Below, piece by piece: positions 31,401-40,722 of a stretch of DNA of 40,722 nucleotides. The position numbers were made by a program, and so were the translations under genes. Source of the stretch: Bacteroidales bacterium UBA6244 (GTDB taxonomy: Bacteria > Bacteroidota > Bacteroidia > Bacteroidales > F082); contig DJVY01000127.1 of NCBI GenBank assembly GCA_002440885.1, forward strand, positions 1-40,722, in the 5' to 3' direction. How positions within the stretch are numbered: the first letter of the stretch is position 1; every line of letters starts with the position of its first letter. Under the pieces are notes generated by a model. It made no database searches. It was not told where the DNA came from and saw only the letters and a program-made list of their open reading frames with translations.

Positions 31401-32745
31401 GAATACCTAGACGGTGCAAAGTAGGAGCACGGTTAAGCAATACCGGATGTCCTTTCAAAATATTCTCAAGAATATCCCAAACAACGGCATCTTTTCTTTC
31501 TACAATTTTCTTAGCTGATTTAACGGTTTTAACGATACCGCGTTCGAGCAGTTTTCTGATAATAAATGGTTTAAACAGCTCAGCGGCCATCCCCTTAGGC
31601 AGACCACATTCGTTCAGTTGCAATTCAGGTCCTACAACAATTACCGAACGGCCTGAATAGTCGACACGTTTACCCAATAAGTTTTGGCGAAAACGTCCTT
31701 GTTTTCCTTTCAAGCTATCGCTCAAAGATTTAAGTGGTCTGTTGGATTCAGTTTTAACAGCACTCGATTTACGTGAATTATCAAAAAGTGAATCCACTGC
31801 TTCCTGCAACATACGTTTTTCGTTGCGCATAATTACGTCAGGAGCTTTTATTTCGATAAGACGTTTCAGACGGTTATTGCGAATAATTACGCGGCGATAC
31901 AAGTCGTTAAGATCCGAAGTGGCAAACCTGCCCCCATCCAAAGGAACCAGCGGGCGTAATTCAGGTGGGATAACAGGCACTATTTGCACGATCATCCACT
32001 CCGGGCGGTTTTCCAGACGGTTTCTTGCTTCACGGAACGATTCGAACACCTGTAATCTTTTCAGTGCATCTGCTTTACGCTGCTGTGAAGTTTCGGTATT
32101 GGCTTTGTGTCTCAAATCAAACGACATTTGATCCAGATCTAATCGGGCCAACAGATCGTTAACGGCCTCAGCTCCCATCTTGGCAATGAATTTATCAGGA
32201 TGCGAATCGTCTAGGTGCTGGTTTTCAGGAGGTAAAGTCTCGAGCACGTCAAAATATTCTTCTTCTGTCAGAAAATCGAGGTACTCAATTCCGTTTCCTT
32301 GTTTTATCCCCGGATTGATAACTACGTATCGTTCGTAGTAAATAATCATTTCCAGTTTCTTTGTTTGCAGGCCTAACAGCGATCCAATTTTATTTGGCAA
32401 TGATCTAAAAAACCAAATATGAACCACCGGAACAACCAGCTGAATATGCCCCATTCGTTCACGACGGACCTTCTTCTCGGTAACCTCAACACCACATCTG
32501 TCGCAAACAATACCTTTATAGCGGATTCTTTTATACTTACCACAGTGGCATTCGTAGTCTTTTACCGGTCCAAAAATCCGTTCGCAGAACAAACCATCGC
32601 GTTCAGGTTTGTAGGTACGGTAGTTAATGGTTTCGGGTTTAAGCACCTCGCCATGTGACCGATCTAAAATCGACTCAGGGGAGGCCAGACTAATAGTGAT
32701 ATTATTAAATGAACCTGGTATTTTGCTGTCTTTTCTGAAAGCCAT
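28465..32745 (-). CDS. rpoC: DNA-directed RNA polymerase subunit beta'
   Basis: The 1426-residue subunit is full length. The first zinc site is Cys66/68/81/84 (CHCGK, VCDRCGVEV). The catalytic magnesium motif NADFDGDQ is at 472-479. The second zinc site is Cys821 with Cys895/902/905 (CESKRGVCALCYG). The trigger-loop and bridge-helix regions (MLDSGARGSKEQIRQLSGMRG, GARKGLADTALKTADAGYL) and the C-terminal ASFQETTKVL are intact. It forms the active centre of RNA polymerase with RpoB. rpoB ends 37 bases upstream and DUF3467 follows, with a hairpin between. Confidence 0.99.
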   Translation of the reverse strand: MAFRKDSKIPGSFNNITISLASPESILDRSHGEVLKPETINYRTYKPERDGLFCERIFGPVKDYECHCGKYKRIRYKGIVCDRCGVEVTEKKVRRERMGHIQLVVPVVHIWFFRSLPNKIGSLLGLQTKKLEMIIYYERYVVINPGIKQGNGIEYLDFLTEEEYFDVLETLPPENQHLDDSHPDKFIAKMGAEAVNDLLARLDLDQMSFDLRHKANTETSQQRKADALKRLQVFESFREARNRLENRPEWMIVQIVPVIPPELRPLVPLDGGRFATSDLNDLYRRVIIRNNRLKRLIEIKAPDVIMRNEKRMLQEAVDSLFDNSRKSSAVKTESNRPLKSLSDSLKGKQGRFRQNLLGKRVDYSGRSVIVVGPELQLNECGLPKGMAAELFKPFIIRKLLERGIVKTVKSAKKIVERKDAVVWDILENILKGHPVLLNRAPTLHRLGIQAFQPKLVEGKAIQLHPLVCTAFNADFDGDQMAVHVPLGNAAVLEAQILMLASHNILNPANGAPITVPSQDMVLGLYYITKPRKSTPEHPVKGEGMKFYSPEEVYIAYNEKRVDLHAIIQVKVDDIEKGVPVNKLIETTVGRVIFNQYVPKQYGYINSLMTKKALRDIIGDILKVTSTDVTAKFLDDIKNLGFVTAFKGGLSFNLGNVLVPEIKDTLIKKANEEVEEVLNNYNMGFITNNERYNQIIDIWTHANSHLTNTLMKELSQDDQGFNPVYMMLDSGARGSKEQIRQLSGMRGLMAKPQKSGAKGGEIIENPILSNFKEGLSVLEYFISTHGARKGLADTALKTADAGYLTRRLVDVAQDVVINEEDCGTLRGLSITALKKNEDVVESLYDRILGRVTLHDVYHPLTGELIIEAGREITEEVAKVIEDSPIESVEIRSVLTCESKRGVCALCYGRNLASGRLVQKGEAVGVIAAQSIGEPGTQLTLRTFHQGGTASNIAATSRVEAKFDGRLEIEELRTVNYTSNEGKKYEVVVGRSAEMKILDLSTGVVLASANIPYSAHLYKANGSNVTKGDIIADWDPYNAVIISEVPGSISFEHIIEGITYRVESDEQTGYFEKVIVESRLKNKNPIIKVLDKEGLITSTYDLPVGSHILVDEGSKIKAGDILVKIPRAFGKSGDITGGLPRVTELFEARNPSDPAVVSEIDGVVSFSPKLKRGNREVIITSKTGEEKKYLVSTSKQILAQKNDFVKAGTPLSDGVMTPSDILAIKGPMAVQEYIVNEVQEVYRLQGVKINDKHFEAIVRQMMRKVRVEDSGDTRFLEGELVNRVDFQEVNDEIYGQMVVVDPGDSENLRQGQIVSARKLRDENSALRRRDRKLVEARSAQPATATQVLQGITRASLQTNSWISAASFQETTKVLTVASITAKADNLLGLKENVIVGHKIPAGTGLRDYEDIIVGAKDDYESVLNTDED

Positions 32746-32782
32746 ATGTTCTTATATTATAATAAATCGAAATACAAATTGA

Positions 32783-36589
<3,807 letters not shown>

Positions 36590-36671
36590 GACTTGTGGTA
36601 TTAAGTTATTACAAAATCTGACAACTAGTCAGTTAATTGAAAGAATGAATTATAAGAGCATATAGGCACAA

Positions 36672-36698
36672 ACCTCTACCCCAAAATGGGGCAGAGGT
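36672..36698 (-). terminator. Attenuator-like hairpin between rplL and rpoB
   Basis: Arms at 36672-36682 and 36688-36698 form a 6-bp and a 4-bp stem separated by one mismatch, with a 5-base loop. On the minus strand only a short TTTG follows, so it is a weak terminator. E. coli has a partial terminator at the same place that lowers rpoBC relative to rplJL; a similar role is inferred. Confidence 0.6.
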
Positions 36699-36726
36699 AA
36701 GCGCCTTAAATGGTACGATTGAAGTA

Positions 36727-37104
36727 CTATTTTACTTCAACTTCAGCACCAGCTTCTTCAAGCTGAGCTTTTAATGCATTGGCTTCATCTTTCGATACGC
36801 CTTCTTTGATAGCTTTTGGTGCAGCGTCAACTAATTCCTTAGCTTCTTTCAAGCCCAGACTGGTTAATTCTTTAACCAATTTTACGACGGCCAATTTTGA
36901 TTGACCGGCGGCTTTTAAGATTACGTCAAATGAAGTTTGCTCTTCTGCTACAGCTTCAGCCGCGCCAGCACCAGGTGCAGCAACAGCTACAGCAGCAGCT
37001 GCAGGCTCAATACCATATTCTTCTTTCAGAATGGTTGCCAATTCGTTAACTTCTTTAACAGTGAGGTTTACCAGTTGTTCTGCAAATGCTTTTAAATCTG
37101 CCAT
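36727..37104 (-). CDS. rplL: 50S ribosomal protein L7/L12
   Basis: The 125-residue acidic protein forms the ribosomal stalk that recruits translation GTPases. It has the N-terminal dimerisation helix (AFAEQLVNLTVKEVNELATI), an alanine-rich hinge (AAAAVAVAAPGAGAAEAVAE, about 36-55) and the C-terminal factor-binding domain (SFDVILKAAGQSKLAVVKLV, then GLKEAKELVDAAPKAIKEGV). It lies 48 bases after rplJ, normal for this operon. Confidence 0.98.
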   Translation of the reverse strand: MADLKAFAEQLVNLTVKEVNELATILKEEYGIEPAAAAVAVAAPGAGAAEAVAEEQTSFDVILKAAGQSKLAVVKLVKELTSLGLKEAKELVDAAPKAIKEGVSKDEANALKAQLEEAGAEVEVK

Positions 37105-37152
37105 TTTATTGAATTTTTAAATGTTCGAATGAATTTACTTTAACAATACTAA

Positions 37153-37674
37153 TTAATTTTCTTTCTCCGATAAGGTTTTCAAAACACCAACAAGTGTTTG
37201 TCCACCGGATTGAAGAGCAGAAATCACATTTTTTGCAGGCGACTGCAGCAATGCGATAAGATCGGCCACCAGTTCATTTTTAGATTTGATGGAAATAAGA
37301 AAGTCAATCTGATCGTCACCCAAATAAGCCATTTCTTCGATGAAGGCAGCTTTTACAATAGGGTAAGTTCCTTTCTTTCTATAATCCTTAATCATTTTGG
37401 CGGGGCCATTACCTGCCTCGCTGAACATGATAGCTGTTTGTCCTTTTAGCGCTACATAGAGCTCTGAAAAGTCGCGGTCAACATTTTCCATAGCTTTTCT
37501 AAGCAGGGTGTTTTTAACGACTACCAATTTGATATCGTTTTTAAAACTCAACCTACGCAGATTGCTAGTTTCTTGGGCATTAAGCGTCGAAACATCTGTA
37601 AGATAGAAATTGTTGTTCTCGGTCAACTGCTTCGTTAAGGACTCGATGAGTACTTTTTTATCTTCTTTTCTCAT
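37153..37674 (-). CDS. rplJ: 50S ribosomal protein L10
   Basis: The 173-residue protein anchors L7/L12 dimers at the stalk base. It has the L10 landmarks NFYLTDVSTLNAQETSNLRR (21-40), VVVKNTLLRKAME, GQTAIMFSE and the C-terminal L12-binding helix. It starts 13 bases after rplA, so the L10 leader typical of autoregulation by L10-L12 has little room and would have to lie within the upstream gene. Confidence 0.98.
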   Translation of the reverse strand: MRKEDKKVLIESLTKQLTENNNFYLTDVSTLNAQETSNLRRLSFKNDIKLVVVKNTLLRKAMENVDRDFSELYVALKGQTAIMFSEAGNGPAKMIKDYRKKGTYPIVKAAFIEEMAYLGDDQIDFLISIKSKNELVADLIALLQSPAKNVISALQSGGQTLVGVLKTLSEKEN

Positions 37675-37687
37675 GGTTCCCAGTTAT

Positions 37688-38389
37688 TTAACTTGCAGTG
37701 GTTACTGATTTCACGTCAATTTTCACACCCGGACTCATCGTGCTCGAGAGGAAAATACTTCTTACGTAAGTTCCTTTAGCAGATGAAGGTTTCAACTTGA
37801 TGATCGTTGAGATAAGCTCATTCGCATTCTCGACAATTTTTTCATCACTAAAACTCAGCTTTCCGACACCGGAGTGAATGATTCCGTACTTATCGACTTT
37901 AAAATCGATTTTCCCGGCTTTTGATGCCCTAACGGCATCGCCAATTTCCATGGTTACAGTTCCGGTTTTTGGGTTAGGCATCAAGCCACGGGGGCCTAAT
38001 ATACGTCCTAACGCACCAACCTTTGCCATAACACTGGGCATGGTAATCACCACATCGATATCTGTCCAGCCGTCCTTGATTTTCTGAACATAATCGTCCA
38101 GACCAACATGGTCAGCGCCGGCAGCTTTAGCTTCTTCCTCCTTGTCAGGTGTACACAAAACGAGAACCCGGATATCTTTACCCGTACCGTGGGGCAGGGT
38201 AACAGAACCACGAACCATTTGATTCGCTTTTCTCGGGTCAACGCCTAATCTAACGCTAACATCAACGGAAGGGTCGAATTTTGTATAAGAGATTTTCTTT
38301 ACAACTTCCACCGCTTCTGTTAAGGAGTACTCTTTACTTTTGTCGAATTTGGCCAAAGCTTCTTTGTGTTTTTTGGTCAATTTTGCCAT
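37688..38389 (-). CDS. rplA: 50S ribosomal protein L1
   Basis: The 233-residue protein forms the L1 stalk at the ribosomal E site. It has FDPSVDVSVRLGVDPRKANQ, VTLPHGTGKDIRVLV, GRILGPRGLMPNPKTGTV and KVDKYGIIHSGVGKLSF, all regular. It starts 27 bases after rplK, as in the standard order rplK-rplA-rplJ-rplL. L1 represses the rplKA message in other bacteria; no L1 site was checked here. Confidence 0.98.
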   Translation of the reverse strand: MAKLTKKHKEALAKFDKSKEYSLTEAVEVVKKISYTKFDPSVDVSVRLGVDPRKANQMVRGSVTLPHGTGKDIRVLVLCTPDKEEEAKAAGADHVGLDDYVQKIKDGWTDIDVVITMPSVMAKVGALGRILGPRGLMPNPKTGTVTMEIGDAVRASKAGKIDFKVDKYGIIHSGVGKLSFSDEKIVENANELISTIIKLKPSSAKGTYVRSIFLSSTMSPGVKIDVKSVTTAS

Positions 38390-38416
38390 ATTCTTCTCCT
38401 TTTAACAGATTTGTTA

Positions 38417-38860
38417 TTAAACAACGGAAGGAAAATCGCCCTTCACTCTCACGCCCATACTTCTGGCTGTTCCTGCCACCATGCGCATTGCCGATTCAAT
38501 AGTGAAAGCGTTTAAGTCTTTCATTTTTCCTTCAGCAATAGTTTTTACCTGTTCCCAGGTAATGGTAGCTACCTTATCGCGGTTTGGTTCTGCAGAGCCT
38601 TTTTTCAATTTGGCCAACTCCATAATCTGTACCGCAACCGGAGGTGTTTTAACGATGAACTCGAATGATTTATCCTTATAAACAGTAATGATAACAGGAA
38701 TAACCTTACCGGCCTGATCCTGTGTACGTGCATTGAACTGTTTACAGAACTCCATAATGTTCACGCCTTTGGCACCCAAAGCCGGACCTACTGGCGGAGA
38801 GGGATTTGCTGCCCCTCCTTTAATCTGTAATTTAATTAATCCACTGATTTCTTTTGCCAT
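38417..38860 (-). CDS. rplK: 50S ribosomal protein L11
   Basis: The 147-residue protein has the N-terminal GGAANPSPPVGPALGAKGVN (15-34), FCKQFNART and the C-terminal RNA-binding domain ending MRMVAGTARSMGVRVKGDFP. It sits at the GTPase-associated centre of 23S rRNA. It follows nusG after 36 bases and precedes rplA. Confidence 0.98.
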   Translation of the reverse strand: MAKEISGLIKLQIKGGAANPSPPVGPALGAKGVNIMEFCKQFNARTQDQAGKVIPVIITVYKDKSFEFIVKTPPVAVQIMELAKLKKGSAEPNRDKVATITWEQVKTIAEGKMKDLNAFTIESAMRMVAGTARSMGVRVKGDFPSVV

Positions 38861-38896
38861 TTTAAACCAACGTTTAAAATTTAGAATACGTTTACC

Positions 38897-39442
38897 CTAT
38901 TCCTTTTCCACCTGCATAAATCCCAATTCCAGAGGAGTCTTCCGTCCAAAAATTTTCACCATAACCTTCAGTTTCTTCTTCTCTTCATTGATCTCTTCGA
39001 TAATACCACTAAAGCTGTTGAAAGGGCCATCGATAACAGTGACCGTTTCTCCAACAATATATGGTACGTTAACTTCTTCGCCTTGCTCAGCGAGTTCGTC
39101 AACTTTACCAAGAATCCTTTTCACTTCTGAACTTCTGATCGGTTCGGGTTCCCCATGAGAGCCGAGAAATCCCAGCACATTGGGAACATTTTTGATGATG
39201 TGAGGAATCTCACCCGTAAGCTCTGCCTCTATCAGGACATATCCAGGAAAATAGTTTCGCTCTTTGCTAACTTTCTTTCCTTTGCGTATTTGATAGACCT
39301 TTTCAGTTGGAATAAGAACCTGGGTAATAAAATCCTGAAGCTTGTTATTGGTGATCTCGCTCTCAAGATACTCTTTTACCTTTTTCTCTTTCCCGCTAAT
39401 TGCTCTAACAACGTACCATTTTTTCCCTGATTGCTCGGTCAT
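38897..39442 (-). CDS. nusG: Transcription termination/antitermination factor NusG
   Basis: The 181-residue protein has the NGN domain (KKWYVVRAISGKEKKVKEYL near the start, YFPGYVLIEAEL, NVPNVLGFLG) and a C-terminal KOW domain (GETVTVIDGPFNSFSGIIEE, about 124-143). It binds RNA polymerase at the clamp and couples transcription to ribosomes or Rho. It starts 80 bases after secE and precedes rplK, the conserved order. Confidence 0.97.
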   Translation of the reverse strand: MTEQSGKKWYVVRAISGKEKKVKEYLESEITNNKLQDFITQVLIPTEKVYQIRKGKKVSKERNYFPGYVLIEAELTGEIPHIIKNVPNVLGFLGSHGEPEPIRSSEVKRILGKVDELAEQGEEVNVPYIVGETVTVIDGPFNSFSGIIEEINEEKKKLKVMVKIFGRKTPLELGFMQVEKE

Positions 39443-39522
39443 TTTTGCAGGTGTGTTGTGATTAGTAATAAACAGTTAATTATATATAATATGTCGAACA
39501 GCTCTTATAGAACATCAACAGA

Positions 39523-39720
39523 CTAAAACAGTCCGTAAAAACGCTCTAAAATACTGGAAAACGAAATATCCATCATATAGACCACAATTGCGATCAATAG
39601 GGAAGCAACGGATACCACGATTGCACTGTTCTGCAGCTCACTCCATGTTGGCCAGGACACTTTATGCATCCACTCGTCGTAACTTTCTTTAAAATAATTG
39701 CTGATACTGAACTTCGCCAT
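39523..39720 (-). CDS. secE: Preprotein translocase subunit SecE
   Basis: The ATG at 39720 gives a 65-residue protein, the compact single-span SecE. An amphipathic N-terminal helix (YFKESYDEWMHKVSWPTWSE, 9-28) with the conserved VSWPTW is followed by one membrane helix (about 31-52). It completes the SecYEG channel. Extending the frame upstream to 39825 would run through the tRNA gene and is rejected. It begins 22 bases after the 3' end of tRNA-Trp, so tRNA processing probably makes the secE message 5' end. Confidence 0.95.
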   Translation of the reverse strand: MAKFSISNYFKESYDEWMHKVSWPTWSELQNSAIVVSVASLLIAIVVYMMDISFSSILERFYGLF

Positions 39721-39742
39721 TTGAGATGTTTTAAAAAATCTG

Positions 39743-39815
39743 CACGGGTGGTAGGAGTCGAACCCACAGCCTACGGTTTTGGAGACCGCCACTCTACCAA
39801 TTGAGCTACACCCGT
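39743..39815 (-). tRNA. tRNA-Trp (anticodon CCA)
   Basis: The minus strand folds into a full cloverleaf: 7-bp acceptor ACGGGTG / CACCCGT with discriminator G, D-arm around AGCTCAATTGGTAGAGT, anticodon loop CTCCAAA giving anticodon CCA, and T-arm with GGTTCGACTCC. The 3' CCA is not encoded. It lies between tuf and secE, a position often holding tRNA-Trp in this operon. Confidence 0.95.
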
Positions 39816-39823
39816 GTGAGGTC

Positions 39824-39863
39824 AAAACCGGAAGCTTCTCTATCCAGAGATTCTTCCGGTTTT
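39824..39863. terminator. Long hairpin between tuf and tRNA-Trp
   Basis: An outer 11-bp stem, AAAACCGGAAG / CTTCCGGTTTT, encloses an inner 5-bp stem (TCTCT / AGAGA, loop ATCC). On the minus strand a run of four T closes the stem, giving a possible terminator or attenuator after tuf; on the plus strand the T run is six long. It may also be a processing site 5' of the tRNA. Confidence 0.6.
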
Positions 39864-39886
39864 TTCCAAATTTATTTTATTCTGTA

Positions 39887-40722
39887 TTAATCCAGAATTT
39901 CAGTTACCTGACCTGCACCAACGGTACGTCCACCTTCGCGGATAGCAAAGCGAAGACCTTTGTTCATGGCGATTTCTGAAATCAGGTGGATTTCAACGGT
40001 AAGGTTATCGCCGGGCATCACCATTTCAACACCTTCTGGCAACATAATTTCACCGGTTACATCAGTTGTACGGAAGTAAAACTGAGGACGGTATTTGTTG
40101 TGGAATGGAGTATGACGACCACCTTCTTCTTTTTTCAGGATGTAAACCTCAGCTTTGATTTTTTTATGAGGAGTTACACTACCTGGTTTGATAATAACCA
40201 TACCACGACGGATACTGTCTTTATCGATACCGCGAAGCAACAAACCAGCATTGTCACCAGCCTGACCTTCGTCGAGGATTTTACGGAACATTTCAACTCC
40301 GGTAACAACTGATTTCAATTTTTCAGCACCCATACCAATAATCTCAACGGGATCGCCGGTGTGAATGATACCAGTTTCAATTCTTCCTGTAGCAACGGTA
40401 CCACGACCAGTAATTGAGAATACGTCCTCAACAGGCATTAGGAAAGGTTTATCCTGATCACGCTCTGGAAGTGGAATCCACTCATCACAAGCAGCCATCA
40501 GTTCTTTAACTTTTTCCACCCATTTAGGTTCTTGGTTTAATGCACCAAGAGCTGAACCCTGGATAACAGGTGTGTTATCACCGTCAAATTCATAAAATGA
40601 AAGTAAGTCTCTGATTTCCATTTCAACAAGCTCGAGCAACTCTTCGTCGTCAACCATGTCAACTTTGTTCATAAAAACTACCAGACGAGGTACACCAACC
40701 TGACGGGCGAGCAGGATGTGCT
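39887..40722 (-). CDS. tuf: Elongation factor Tu, 5' partial
   Basis: The last 277 residues are present and the gene runs off the right edge, lacking about 118 N-terminal residues with the P-loop. The visible part begins HILLARQVGVPRLVVF, then MNKVDMVDDEELLELVEME with the NKVD GTP-specificity motif, the domain 2 stretch FSITGRGTVATGRIETG and the C-terminal RFAIREGGRTVGAGQVTEIL. EF-Tu carries aminoacyl-tRNA to the ribosome as a GTP complex. It heads the tuf-tRNA-secE-nusG group in this window. Confidence 0.98.
   Translation of the reverse strand, partial: HILLARQVGVPRLVVFMNKVDMVDDEELLELVEMEIRDLLSFYEFDGDNTPVIQGSALGALNQEPKWVEKVKELMAACDEWIPLPERDQDKPFLMPVEDVFSITGRGTVATGRIETGIIHTGDPVEIIGMGAEKLKSVVTGVEMFRKILDEGQAGDNAGLLLRGIDKDSIRRGMVIIKPGSVTPHKKIKAEVYILKKEEGGRHTPFHNKYRPQFYFRTTDVTGEIMLPEGVEMVMPGDNLTVEIHLISEIAMNKGLRFAIREGGRTVGAGQVTEILD

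Noticed and set aside
30601..31410. Long open frame on the plus strand antisense to rpoC (269 codons)
   Set aside because: It mirrors the conserved rpoC sequence, has no recognisable family, promoter or neighbour, and its composition fits a shadow frame.
39721..39825. N-terminal extension of the secE frame
   Set aside because: The extension is the translated tRNA-Trp gene; SecE normally starts near the amphipathic helix, matching the ATG at 39720.

Overview
The window reads as chromosomal DNA of an anaerobic or facultatively anaerobic member of the Bacteroidota, probably a Bacteroidales/Marinilabiliales-type lineage; the family is not resolved. The evidence is: type IX secretion sorting domains of both kinds (type B at 1-377, type A at 9587-10873), a GWxTD-domain protein, DUF3467 directly after rpoC, PorT-like outer-membrane barrels, few Shine-Dalgarno sequences, and -7 promoter elements of the Bacteroidota form TAnnTTTG before several genes. 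No IS element, phage gene, CRISPR array or rRNA was seen, and no gene-free stretch exceeds 300 bases.

Layout. 1-4686 (+): the tail of a T9SS type B cargo protein, tex, an outer-membrane barrel, a DUF985 cupin and a PfkB sugar kinase. 4670-5683 (-): a PadR-PspC pair with a near-perfect inverted repeat at its promoter. 5751-6196 (+): aroQ with its own promoter. 6197-8811 (-): a family 2 glycosyltransferase and a GWxTD protein. 8955-13155 (-): ffh, folD, a T9SS phytase-like protein and queE, the last two joined by a TAATG stop/start. 13325-14844 (-): an outer-membrane barrel and a metallophosphoesterase.

14990-27160 (-) is the centrepiece, about 12 kb of hydrogen metabolism on one strand. In transcription order it holds a single-domain response regulator, hydC, hydB and hydA (a trimeric, NAD-linked [FeFe]-hydrogenase of the electron-bifurcating type), then a second [FeFe]-hydrogenase-like protein fused to a histidine kinase (a putative H2/redox sensor), a second single-domain response regulator, a REC-histidine kinase, and the H-cluster maturases hydG, hydF and hydE. 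A terminator-like hairpin follows hydE. The sensor keeps iron-sulfur ligands but has Asp where catalytic enzymes have the proton-relay Cys. None of the three receiver proteins has a DNA-binding output domain. The upstream intergenic region carries a Rex-like 18-mer and a perfect 16-bp palindrome. Together these genes could make, mature, sense and regulate one hydrogenase system.

27391-28017 (+) is a lone NUDIX hydrolase. 28037-40722 (-) is the transcription/translation cluster tuf, tRNA-Trp, secE, nusG, rplK, rplA, rplJ, rplL, rpoB, rpoC and DUF3467, with hairpins at tuf/tRNA, rplL/rpoB, rpoC/DUF3467 and after DUF3467. rpoB appears to start with TTG.
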